From assembly GCA_019307065.1 (NCBI GenBank), contig JAFDKH010000009.1, positions 1 through 51,323 of the forward strand: 51,323 nucleotides of DNA, given 5' to 3'. Under the pieces are notes generated by a model. That model saw nothing but the letters and a program-made list of their open reading frames with translations, was not told the DNA's origin and did not search any database. Positions 27,998 to 36,570 of this stretch are shown piece after piece. Position 1 is the first letter of the stretch, and the number at the start of each line of letters is the position of its first letter. Both the position numbers and the translations under genes were made by a program. The DNA is from Deltaproteobacteria bacterium. Its GTDB lineage: Bacteria > Myxococcota > B64-G9.

Positions 27998-29713
27998 ATG
28001 AACAAAAAGATCATCTCAACCTCAGCGGCAGTCAGCTTGTATTTTTACTTGTTTTGTCCGGCCGTTTTAGCCTGCACCAATTTTCTTGTATCCAAGGGCG
28101 CCTCGGCCGATAGCTCAACCATGATCACCTATGCTGCCGATTCTCACGTTTTGTACGGTGAGTTGTATTACACCCCGGCCATGACACACGCTCCCGGCAA
28201 AATGCTGACTATCTACGAATGGGACACCGGCAAACGTCTCGGACAGATCCCCGAGGTACCGCGGACGTATTCGGTGGTCGGCAACATAAACGAATACCAG
28301 GTAGCCATCGGTGAAACAACCTGGGGTGGACGCAAAGAGCTCAAAGATCCCAAGGCGATCATGGACTACGGCAGCCTGATGTACATCGCCCTGCAAAGGG
28401 CCCAGACCGCCCGCGAAGCTATTTTGATCATGGGCGATTTAGTCGCCAAGTACGGTTATTACAGTTCGGGCGAATCGCTGTCGATCTCCGACTCGCTCGA
28501 AGTCTGGATAATGGACATCATCAGCAAGGGCCCGGACGACAAGGGTGCCGTCTGGGTAGCCCGCCGAGTCCCCGACGGCTATGTTACCGCGCACGCCAAT
28601 CAGGCCCGCATCAATAAGTTTCCCTTGAACAACAAGAAAAACACGCTGTATGCCAAGGACGTGATCAGCTTCGCCCGCAAGAAAGGGTACTTCAAGGGCA
28701 AAGACAAAGATTTTTCCTTTGCGGCTGCCTACGCCCCGATGGACTTCACCGGGCTTAGAATCTGTGAAGCCCGGGTCTGGAGCTTTTTCAGAAGAATCGC
28801 TCCCTCGCTCAAGCTGTCGCCTGATTACGCCATGGGTGTCGAGGGCGCCAAGCCGATGCCTTTGTGGATCAAGCCCGACAAGAAACTTTCGGTCCATGAT
28901 GTAATCGAATTGATGCGCGATCATTTCGAAGACTCGCCGATGGATCTGACCAAAGGTGTCGGGGCCGGCCCATATAACCTGCCCTACCGCTGGCGGCCGC
29001 TAATCTGGGAAATGGACGGCAAGAAATATTTCAACGAGCGTTCGACTTCAACCCAGCAAACCGGTTTTTCTTTCGTGACCCAGTCGCGTTCCTGGATGCC
29101 CAACCCGATCGGCGGCATTCTCTGGTTCAGCGTCGATGACACTTTCAGCACCGTCTATGTGCCGATGTATTGCGGTATCCGCAAGATATCCAAGCCGTAT
29201 GCCGTCGGCACGGGCGATTTCAACACCTTCACCTGGGACTCGGCCTTCTGGGTATTCAACTTTGTATCCAACTGGGCCTACACCCGCTACGTTGACATCA
29301 TCAAAGACATCCAGGTTGTTCAGCGTGAGCTGGAAGGCGGTTTCTTTGCCCGGCAACCCGAGATCGAAAAGGCGGCCATGAATCTCTACAAGACCGCGCC
29401 CGAATTAGCCCGCGATTACCTGGGCAACTACTCGGCCAAGCAGGGTGAAATGGTGACTGATCGCTTCCGCAAGCTGGGCCTCGAACTACTGGTCAAATAC
29501 CTAGACGGCAACGTCAGGGATGAACTCGGCAAGGTCACCCACCCGGGTTACCCCAAACATTGGTATAAACGCATCATCAAAAACCGCGGCAAGCACTATG
29601 AAATGAGACGCATCAAGGGCGAACCCGCGCCGGCACCCGAAGAAGACAAGAAAAAAGGCTGTCCCAAGCAGGTCTGCCCACCCTGCCCCAAGCAACCCGC
29701 AACGACTCAATAG
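27998..29713 (+). CDS. Secreted C69-family peptidase (Ntn-hydrolase dipeptidase)
   Basis: A 571-aa exported protein. The N-terminal signal peptide (about 1-25) ends in AVLA, directly followed by C26 in CTNFLVSKGAS. In this family (peptidase C69/U34) the cysteine exposed by cleavage is the N-terminal nucleophile. Conserved surroundings include TYAADSH and VAIGETTWGGRKEL. An LAC lipobox reading is possible but would block the nucleophile. The C-terminus ends in an unusual Cys/Pro/Lys tail (KKKGCPKQVCPPCPKQ), perhaps for disulfides or surface attachment. It probably acts as a dipeptidase or amidase in the periplasm. The ribosome site is weak. Confidence 0.82.
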   Translation: MNKKIISTSAAVSLYFYLFCPAVLACTNFLVSKGASADSSTMITYAADSHVLYGELYYTPAMTHAPGKMLTIYEWDTGKRLGQIPEVPRTYSVVGNINEYQVAIGETTWGGRKELKDPKAIMDYGSLMYIALQRAQTAREAILIMGDLVAKYGYYSSGESLSISDSLEVWIMDIISKGPDDKGAVWVARRVPDGYVTAHANQARINKFPLNNKKNTLYAKDVISFARKKGYFKGKDKDFSFAAAYAPMDFTGLRICEARVWSFFRRIAPSLKLSPDYAMGVEGAKPMPLWIKPDKKLSVHDVIELMRDHFEDSPMDLTKGVGAGPYNLPYRWRPLIWEMDGKKYFNERSTSTQQTGFSFVTQSRSWMPNPIGGILWFSVDDTFSTVYVPMYCGIRKISKPYAVGTGDFNTFTWDSAFWVFNFVSNWAYTRYVDIIKDIQVVQRELEGGFFARQPEIEKAAMNLYKTAPELARDYLGNYSAKQGEMVTDRFRKLGLELLVKYLDGNVRDELGKVTHPGYPKHWYKRIIKNRGKHYEMRRIKGEPAPAPEEDKKKGCPKQVCPPCPKQPATTQ

Positions 29714-29867
29714 AACTTAGTTGCTCCCAACCAGGCGATGTCGGCCGGGAAACACCACTCAAATTTCCATTGCGACCATAGAAACCCAGATTCACTGGCG
29801 TTGACAACCATCAATCAACCTGCAATCTTTTACTTTACGTTGGGGTGGCATTATTTTGCGAGGTCAG

Positions 29868-32800
29868 ATGGCTAACCAATCGACAGATCCGCTCCTGATT
29901 GATATCCAGGGACACACCGAATGTCTTTTGGGCAACGAAGCAATCGTGCGCGGAGCGCTCGAAGCTGGAGTGGCTTTTGCGGCCGGGTACCCGGGCACGC
30001 CTTCTTCTGAGATAACCGATTCGTTCGCCCGGGTGGCAGATAATGCCGGGATTGTTTTCGAATACTCGGTCAATGAGAAGATCGCTTTAGAAATGGCCTT
30101 TGCCGCCTCACTGGCCGGGGCCCGTTCGATTTGCGCCATGAAACATCTCGGTCTGATGTATGCCGGCGACCCGCTCTCGACTATACCTTACGTGGGAACT
30201 GTGGCCGGAATGGTGATTGTTTCGGCCGGGGATCCCTCATGTCGGACCAGCCCTAATGAGCAAGATCAGCGCCTGCTGGCTCCCATGCTGCACATCCCGG
30301 TCCTCGATCCCAGTACGCCGGCTGAGGCCTACGAAATGTGCCGCTTTGCATTCGAGCTTTCGGAGAAATGCCAGCTGCCGGTAATCATGCGACCGACCAC
30401 CCGGGTCTGCCACTCGCGAGCCGTGATCGAGTACGGCCGCTTGAAAAGACCGCAGGTCAAGGGCTTTACCAAGGACCCCAAACGCTTCGTCCCGATTCCG
30501 GTAAACGCCCGCCGACTTAGAGGTGATCTAAAAAGACGCCTGAGCCTGGCCGAGCAGGAAATCGCCCAATCGGAATTCATCCGGGACAGCGGTCAAGGCA
30601 AATTGGCCATTCTGGCATCCGGTGCCCCGGCTGGCACCACGGCTGATTTGCTGAACGAACGCGGACTGATTGATCAACTCAAGTTTATAGTAGTCGGGGC
30701 AGTCTATCCCCTGCCGACCGAGCGCTTACTTTCGGCCCTCGCCGGTGTCGAACGAGTACTCATAGTCGAGGAGCTGTCACCTTACTTGGAAGATGCGATC
30801 CTCGCGCTGTGTGCTCGGCACAAGACCGCCACCGAGGTGATCGGTAAGCGCAGCGGACACCTGCCGGTCGAGTTCGAATACGAGCCGCGCCAGATCCAAA
30901 AGGCAATTTACACCGGGCTCGGGTTGGGTCCCGAGCCGGTCAGGCTCGACGAACCCGAATTTGTTCCGCCGCGGCCGCCCTCGTTGTGCCCCGGCTGCCC
31001 GCACCGGGCTTCACAATATGCCCTGCGAACAGTCTTCGGAGAGGAAGGCCTGTATTTCAACGACATCGGCTGCTACACGCTCGGCTACGGCCCGCCCTTG
31101 AATACGGCTGATGCTCTGTTGTGCATGGGTGCCGGATTCTCCCTGGCGGCCGGAGTGGCCCGGGTAACCAAGCAACGCACTGTCGGTATCATGGGTGATT
31201 CGACTTTTTTCCACTCGGGCATGCCGGCTCTTTTGAATGCAATTAAAGAAAACGTCAACATGGTGGCGGTCATCCTCGACAACCATGTCACCGGCATGAC
31301 CGGTTTTCAGGACAGCCCGTTGGTTAAGCGCGAGGGTGATCATTTCAGCCGCGATGTTCCGCTCGAGTCTTTAGTCAAGGCCCTGGGTGCCCGCAAGGTC
31401 GAAACTGTCGACCCCAATGACCTGCCGGCTTGCCTGGCCGCCTTCGAGCGCGCCCGCGACGCTCAGGGTGTCAGTGTGGTGATTTGTGAAAGAACTTGCC
31501 CGGTTCACCTGGCCCGCGAAACCAAACGACCCTACCAGGTCGGTACCTACGAAATCGATCAGGCGCTTTGCCAGACATGTTCTAGAGAAGATTGCGGTCT
31601 GCGCTGTCAACAGGAGATTAGCGAAGGTTTTGAACGGCACCTGGCGCGTTGCCGGGCGATGGAGACAAACAAGAGCGAGGCCTCGCTTCCCAGCAAGGCG
31701 CCTTGCAGCCTCAAGTGTCCCTTGGGACTTTGCATTCAGGGTTACACCGGACACATTGCGGCGGGTGAGTATCAGGCAGCCTTCGAGCAAATCATCCGAC
31801 TCGTGCCGCTCCCGGAAAGTGTTTGCCGGGTCTGCCACCACCCCTGCGAATCGGTTTGCGTACGGGCCGAGTTAGACGAACCGGTGGCGATCAACGAACT
31901 CAAGCGTTTCGTAATAGACTGGGCCAGGCGTGAAAATATCGCCTATCAACCCAGGCGTGAACCGGCCAATGGCATGAAAATAGCCGTGATCGGCTCCGGC
32001 CCGGCCGGTCTGGCGGCTGCCCACGATCTTGCCCTGCGCGGCTACCAGGTCGACCTGCTCGATGCTGATCACAAAGCGGGTGGGCTCTTGCGCAGCGGTA
32101 TTCCCGCCTACCGCCTCCCGCGAGAGGCTCTAGAGCGCGACATCGAGCGCATTCTTTCGCTGGGCATAAACTTCATCGGCGGCCAACGCCTGGGAGTCGA
32201 CTTTCAGATCGACGGCTTGTTGGCCCAAGACTATCAAGCAGTCTTTGTGGCAGTTGGTGCCGGCCTGGGGATTAAACTCCAGGTCGAAGACCCGGCCCAG
32301 CCCGATTATCCCGAGATTGTCGATGCTCTTGAATACCTGCAACAAGCCAACCTCGGTAAGTCAGCCGGCAAGCCCAAGCGGGTGGTTGTGATCGGCGGAG
32401 GCAACGCCGCCCTGGATGCCGCCCGGGTTGCCAAAAGGCTTTCAGCCTGTGAAGTCACGATTGCCTATCGGCGGCGGCTCGAAGAAATGCCGGCCATCAA
32501 GGAAGAAATCGCGGCTCTCGAGCAAGAAGGCATCCTGCTCCGAACTCAACTGGCCCCGCACAGAATCGAACAAGCCGGCCTGGTCTGTGTCAGGACACAA
32601 CCCGGCCAGCCGGATGAATCCGGCCGGGCGCGGCCGGTCGTGGTGGCCGACTCCGAAACCCTGCTCGCGGCTGATCAAATAATTGCGGCGATCGGCCAGA
32701 CTCCTGCGCCCGATCTGTTTTCCGGCGGCCAGCCTGTCCCGGCGGCTGATTCGAGCGGTTTACTTCAAATTGATCCGGCAACCTGTCAGACTTCAATTGA

Positions 32801-33341
32801 TAAAGTTTTTGCCGGTGGAGATCTGGTCGCCGGTGAACGTACGGTAACTGACGCGATCGCCACCGGAAGACGAGCGGCCTGGGGAATCGACAGCCGCCTG
32901 CGCGGAGCCAAAGCCGCCGATTGGTTAGCGGTACCCCCACCAGTCACTCAAGACTGTCCCGCCAGCCGAACAGGTGTCAGCCGGGCGGATCGGGTCGAGC
33001 GCCAACGACCGAAGCAACTCGAAGCCGAACAACGCCTGGATGGGTTCGCCGAAGTTGTGGCCGGCCTGACTGAAAGTCAGGCTCAAACCGAAGCCCGGCG
33101 CTGCATGGTCTGCGGCACGTGCGGCAACTGCCGAATCTGCCTCGATCTGTTTGGCTGTCCGGCATTTTTCGTCAAAGATCAACAGATCTTCATTGATCCG
33201 GAATTATGCATGGGCTGTGGGGTTTGCGCCGAGCTATGTCCCAATGGGGCGATTAAAAAAGTAAGCCAGCCGATCCAGGCCGCATCCAACGAACCGGCCT
33301 TGGGCCCGCTCGAAGCGCCGGCCGAGGAGATGGAAGAATGA
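29868..33341 (+). CDS. iorA: Indolepyruvate ferredoxin oxidoreductase alpha subunit with internal GltD/NfnB-like flavoprotein module
   Basis: A 1157-aa multidomain enzyme. Residues 1-560 are IorA: the pyrimidine/core domain, CPGCPHR (about 374) and the TPP site GIMGDSTFFHSG (about 439). Residues 567-690 hold Cys clusters, including CSLKCPLGLCIQGY and CRVCHHPCESVC, like the Fe-S domain of GltD, NfnB and dihydropyrimidine dehydrogenase. An FAD site follows at about 703 (VIGSGPAGLAAAHDL) and an NAD(P) site at about 838 (VVIGGGNAALDAARV). The terminal ferredoxin has CMVCGTCGNCRIC (about 1078) and CMGCGVCAELC (about 1113). Ordinary IorA is about 600 aa. The fusion could move electrons between 2-oxoacid oxidation, ferredoxin and NAD(P)H. 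ATG 29868 is preferred over TTG 29856. It overlaps iorB. Confidence 0.88.
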   Translation: MANQSTDPLLIDIQGHTECLLGNEAIVRGALEAGVAFAAGYPGTPSSEITDSFARVADNAGIVFEYSVNEKIALEMAFAASLAGARSICAMKHLGLMYAGDPLSTIPYVGTVAGMVIVSAGDPSCRTSPNEQDQRLLAPMLHIPVLDPSTPAEAYEMCRFAFELSEKCQLPVIMRPTTRVCHSRAVIEYGRLKRPQVKGFTKDPKRFVPIPVNARRLRGDLKRRLSLAEQEIAQSEFIRDSGQGKLAILASGAPAGTTADLLNERGLIDQLKFIVVGAVYPLPTERLLSALAGVERVLIVEELSPYLEDAILALCARHKTATEVIGKRSGHLPVEFEYEPRQIQKAIYTGLGLGPEPVRLDEPEFVPPRPPSLCPGCPHRASQYALRTVFGEEGLYFNDIGCYTLGYGPPLNTADALLCMGAGFSLAAGVARVTKQRTVGIMGDSTFFHSGMPALLNAIKENVNMVAVILDNHVTGMTGFQDSPLVKREGDHFSRDVPLESLVKALGARKVETVDPNDLPACLAAFERARDAQGVSVVICERTCPVHLARETKRPYQVGTYEIDQALCQTCSREDCGLRCQQEISEGFERHLARCRAMETNKSEASLPSKAPCSLKCPLGLCIQGYTGHIAAGEYQAAFEQIIRLVPLPESVCRVCHHPCESVCVRAELDEPVAINELKRFVIDWARRENIAYQPRREPANGMKIAVIGSGPAGLAAAHDLALRGYQVDLLDADHKAGGLLRSGIPAYRLPREALERDIERILSLGINFIGGQRLGVDFQIDGLLAQDYQAVFVAVGAGLGIKLQVEDPAQPDYPEIVDALEYLQQANLGKSAGKPKRVVVIGGGNAALDAARVAKRLSACEVTIAYRRRLEEMPAIKEEIAALEQEGILLRTQLAPHRIEQAGLVCVRTQPGQPDESGRARPVVVADSETLLAADQIIAAIGQTPAPDLFSGGQPVPAADSSGLLQIDPATCQTSIDKVFAGGDLVAGERTVTDAIATGRRAAWGIDSRLRGAKAADWLAVPPPVTQDCPASRTGVSRADRVERQRPKQLEAEQRLDGFAEVVAGLTESQAQTEARRCMVCGTCGNCRICLDLFGCPAFFVKDQQIFIDPELCMGCGVCAELCPNGAIKKVSQPIQAASNEPALGPLEAPAEEMEE

Positions 33342-33940
33342 CCCTTCCGATCAAGCGCTTGAAGCTATTGATTGCCGGGGTCGGCGGCCAGGGTGCCCTG
33401 ACGGCGGCCCGCTTCCTGGGCGAAGCCGCCTTGTCTTCGGGTATGCCGGTTATCGTCGGTCAACTGCATGGTATGTCACAACGCGGGGGTTCAGTTGAGT
33501 GCTCGGTAATCTTCGGAAAGGGCTACAGCTCACATATCGGTGAAGGTGAAGCAGATGTTGTCCTGGGCCTCGAGCCGCTCGAGGTCAAGCGCGCCTTGCC
33601 CAAGATTTCCAAACACACCAAAATCGTCCTCAACCTGGGCAAAATTGTGCCCTTGAGTCTGGCGATTGCAGGTAAAAGTTATCCGCCGCTCGAAGGAATT
33701 CTTGAAGCCATCCGCGAGGTGACCCCCCACCTGTTCGAAGTCGACGGCCCCGACCTGGTCAAACAGACCGGCTTGCCGCGCGCGCTGAATGTCGCCTTGC
33801 TCGGGGCCCTGGTCGGTCTGGAGATCTTGCCCTTTGGCCGTGAGGTTCTCTGGCAGGCGATTGTGAAAAAAATCCCCCTCCGCTTTTTAGAAGCCAATCG
33901 ACAGGCTTTTGAACTGGGAATCAGCGCAACTCACGCTTGA
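33338..33940 (+). CDS. iorB: Indolepyruvate ferredoxin oxidoreductase beta subunit
   Basis: A 200-aa gamma-type subunit of the 2-oxoacid:ferredoxin oxidoreductase family. It has the N-terminal LLIAGVGGQGALTAARFLGEAAL and the GQLHGMSQRGGSVECSV motif typical of IorB. With IorA it oxidatively decarboxylates aryl pyruvates from aromatic amino acids to aryl-acetyl-CoA, reducing ferredoxin. Its ATG overlaps the iorA stop (ATGA), so the subunits are made in balance. It converges on cpaB with a 15-base gap. Confidence 0.93.
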   Translation: MTLPIKRLKLLIAGVGGQGALTAARFLGEAALSSGMPVIVGQLHGMSQRGGSVECSVIFGKGYSSHIGEGEADVVLGLEPLEVKRALPKISKHTKIVLNLGKIVPLSLAIAGKSYPPLEGILEAIREVTPHLFEVDGPDLVKQTGLPRALNVALLGALVGLEILPFGREVLWQAIVKKIPLRFLEANRQAFELGISATHA

Positions 33941-33955
33941 CAGACGGGCTGGCTG

Positions 33956-34756
33956 TTATTGAGTACCCTTGGGCGTCAGATAGATTACGTCAGGCAGTTT
34001 CTCGCGCAGTTTCCAAATAGTCTTCATTCGCTCTCCGGTCATCAGAGTGTGAAGAGTGGCGCGATTGCGTTTTTCCATGGTGGCCATGTCCGATTCGTTT
34101 CTGAGAGTCAATCGTAATGAACCCAGTTCAGCAGCCAGAGTGAGAATCTCGGCCTCCTCAGGCAATACCATAAGAGTAACCGACTTGTACCCACGATCTT
34201 GCTTGCGGAGCACATCGACGTTGGTGGCCCCGGAAATTGCCCCGGTCGCCAGGACAACGACGTTCTGAAGCAAGGTCACTGAAGCAATTTGGTCGTCCTT
34301 GGGATCGGTGAAAGTGCCCAAGATATCTACGTGATCACCGGGGCGCAACCAGCCGGCAAGACCGTTGCTGCCTGAGAAATCCAGGCTGATCGCCCGGCCG
34401 CGTTCCCTGACAATCCGGCTCATCCGTTCAACTGTTCCTTCCGAGTAGAAATGACTCCACAGGATCGGATCACCTCGCCGTAAGGGAGCCATGACCGTCT
34501 GACCGACTACGCGCTCGATCTGATCGGGCTTGACTATCGAGCCGGTCACGAACTGGGTTGGTGACTGCATCCTGGCCACCATATTAAAATCCAGCTGGGA
34601 GCCTTCATCGATGTCTTGACTGGCGACAACAATCGGAACCAGGGCCCAGTCTTTGGTAAATCGGTCTTCGGTCTGTTTTATAGTTTTATAAGCCAACAGC
34701 GCGCCTACCAAACCAAGGCACAACGCAATAATTAGAGGAGTCTTTCCTTTCAACAT
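33956..34756 (-). CDS. cpaB: CpaB/RcpC-like Flp pilus assembly protein (SAF domain)
   Basis: A 266-aa inner-membrane protein. One N-terminal TM helix (TPLIIALCLGLVGALLAYKTI) is followed by a SAF domain (about 30-95: VPIVVASQDIDEGSQLDFNM). The CpaB core contains RAISLDFSGSNGLAGWLRPGDHVDILGTF. CpaB helps assemble Flp/tight-adherence pili and secretins. No other pilus genes lie near, so it is an orphan copy within this window. ATG 34756 follows GGGAGGTG; the upstream frame start at 34780 would precede that ribosome site and is rejected. Confidence 0.87.
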   Translation of the reverse strand: MLKGKTPLIIALCLGLVGALLAYKTIKQTEDRFTKDWALVPIVVASQDIDEGSQLDFNMVARMQSPTQFVTGSIVKPDQIERVVGQTVMAPLRRGDPILWSHFYSEGTVERMSRIVRERGRAISLDFSGSNGLAGWLRPGDHVDILGTFTDPKDDQIASVTLLQNVVVLATGAISGATNVDVLRKQDRGYKSVTLMVLPEEAEILTLAAELGSLRLTLRNESDMATMEKRNRATLHTLMTGERMKTIWKLREKLPDVIYLTPKGTQ

Positions 34757-34813
34757 CGCACACCTCCCTGGGCAAACCAAGCCGAAGGTTCATTCATCTC
34801 TTCTTGGCCTTCT

Positions 34814-34822
34814 ATTTTAGCA
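34814..34822 (-). promoter_or_regulatory. Extended -10 promoter element of cpaB
   Basis: On the minus strand TGCTAAAAT is an extended -10 (TGn plus TAAAAT, 5/6 match to TATAAT). It would start transcription about 50 bases before the cpaB start. No good -35 hexamer is seen, which is acceptable for extended -10 promoters. Tentative. Confidence 0.35.
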
Positions 34823-34854
34823 TATTGTCCCGCGTTTGTGGGGACCTTGTAAAT

Positions 34855-36570
34855 CTAACTTGTCCGGGCCTTTCTCAACTTTTCGGTCGCGGCGGAGTCG
34901 ACTTGCCCGCTGTCCGGATCGATCACGACCCCGTATTCGTCACGGGCTTTTTCGTAACTGACATAGCCGTCGATCACATCCTGTGCAACCAGCTCGGCAT
35001 CGCGTTCATAGGGGTTGCCATAGCCGCCGCCGCCGGCCGCGTCCATGACCAGCCGGTCGCCAGGCTTGAGCTGAGTAAGCCCGTAGGGATTTCCTGGTTT
35101 ATCGTTGACTACAAAGCCGGCCTTGGCCCCGTCTTTACCACCGAAAAGACCCTGGGGTGGATAGCGAAAGCGGCCGCTCTGAATTCCCAGATTAACCGGC
35201 CCGCTCGGGGCAGTCACACCGGTCGGCACCTTGAAGACAACCCGCCGACCCAGTCCGCCTTTTGATTTGCCGGGCCCGCCCGAGTCGATCAACAACTCGC
35301 GGCTCTCGACGATTAGGGGTGTATCACTTTCGAGTATTTCAACCGGCGTGTTGGCCCCGTTGGCCGGAAAGATATAATTATAATAGCCATCGTTAGCCGA
35401 ACTAGCTCCCATCCCCCCGCCCCTGATAATCACCGAATGCCATGGACGACCGTCGTGCCACTTACCGTAAAAAACGTTCATGGTCGCCGGAGTGCCTCCG
35501 CTGCCGGCGATGACTCGATCGGGTACCACCTGGCTCAGGGCCCGGTAAATTATTTCGGTCAAGAAATGTCCGATCTGCATCCGGGCCGCAACCGCCACCG
35601 GAAAAGTGCAATTAACCACCGAATCTTTGGGGGCCTTCAACGAAATTGGCGCCGAGCAACCGTCATTATTAGGCACGTCCGGATCTAACATGCTTTTAAT
35701 CGCCATGAACACATAGGCATAGGTAAAGTTGAAAACGACATTGCCGCCCCATTCGACATGGGCCGAGGAACCTTCCAGGTCGACTAAAATGTTACTGCCG
35801 TCAATTTCAACCGCCGCTTTGATAACGACGTCGGCCCGGCCGGGAATCTGTTCGATGATTCCTTCTGCCCGATAGACGCCGTCGGGGGTCTGTTCGATTG
35901 CCGCCCGCATGCTCTTGGCCGTTCGATCAATAATCTCATCGGCCAGGTCGTCCAGGCTGTCCAGCTTGTACTCGGCCAGCATCTGACAAACTTGCTCGGC
36001 ACACACGTGATTGGCGGCTATCTGCGAACGGATATCCCCGATAACTTCGTCGGGTGTCCGGACGTTATAACGAATCATTTCGAAAACCGCCTGGTTGGGT
36101 TCCGAGCGCGAATAGAGTTTGACCAGGGGGATAAAGAGACCGTCTTCGAATACGTCGCGATTGTCGGACGCGACTCGTCCGCCGATGTCGGAGTGATGAA
36201 AAACGCAGGCAGTAAAACCGGTCAGGCTGTTTTTGTAAAAGATCGGACTGAACACGCAAATGTCGTTGAGATGTCCGGCCAGCGCCCAGGGATCGTTGGT
36301 AATGAATACGTCACCGGGCCCGAGGTCGTCAGCCGGCAGCTTGTGGACCAGATTCTTGATCCCCAGAGACATGGCCCCCGATTGGCCGGGAGTCGCAAAA
36401 GAACCTTGAGCAAGTTCGCGGCCTTTTTTGTCGGTAAACATGCAGGTGTAATCGTGAGCATCACGCAACAAGCTCGAAAATGCGGTCCGGGCCACGGTAC
36501 TGTCGGCTTCGTCAACAATCGAAATCAGTCGACGCCAGAGTATCTCGAGAGTGATCGGATCGAACTTCAT
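34855..36570 (-). CDS. hyuB: Hydantoinase B/oxoprolinase family protein
   Basis: A 571-aa HyuB-type subunit. Family motifs are MKFDPITLEILWRRLISIVDEADSTVARTAFS at the start (positions 36570 leftward), GDVFITNDPWALAGHLND, and the Gly-rich end VMDAAGGGGYGNPYERD. With the HyuA-type ATPase subunit it forms an ATP-dependent hydantoinase, 5-oxoprolinase or acetone/acetophenone carboxylase-like enzyme. The substrate cannot be assigned. Its start overlaps the hyuA stop (ATGA), so the two are coupled. Confidence 0.9.
   Translation of the reverse strand: MKFDPITLEILWRRLISIVDEADSTVARTAFSSLLRDAHDYTCMFTDKKGRELAQGSFATPGQSGAMSLGIKNLVHKLPADDLGPGDVFITNDPWALAGHLNDICVFSPIFYKNSLTGFTACVFHHSDIGGRVASDNRDVFEDGLFIPLVKLYSRSEPNQAVFEMIRYNVRTPDEVIGDIRSQIAANHVCAEQVCQMLAEYKLDSLDDLADEIIDRTAKSMRAAIEQTPDGVYRAEGIIEQIPGRADVVIKAAVEIDGSNILVDLEGSSAHVEWGGNVVFNFTYAYVFMAIKSMLDPDVPNNDGCSAPISLKAPKDSVVNCTFPVAVAARMQIGHFLTEIIYRALSQVVPDRVIAGSGGTPATMNVFYGKWHDGRPWHSVIIRGGGMGASSANDGYYNYIFPANGANTPVEILESDTPLIVESRELLIDSGGPGKSKGGLGRRVVFKVPTGVTAPSGPVNLGIQSGRFRYPPQGLFGGKDGAKAGFVVNDKPGNPYGLTQLKPGDRLVMDAAGGGGYGNPYERDAELVAQDVIDGYVSYEKARDEYGVVIDPDSGQVDSAATEKLRKARTS

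Noticed and set aside
29801-29829. TTGACA at 29801 as an iorA promoter
   Set aside because: The -35 is perfect, but the -10 at the right distance (AATCTT) is poor. It is possible but not strong enough to list.
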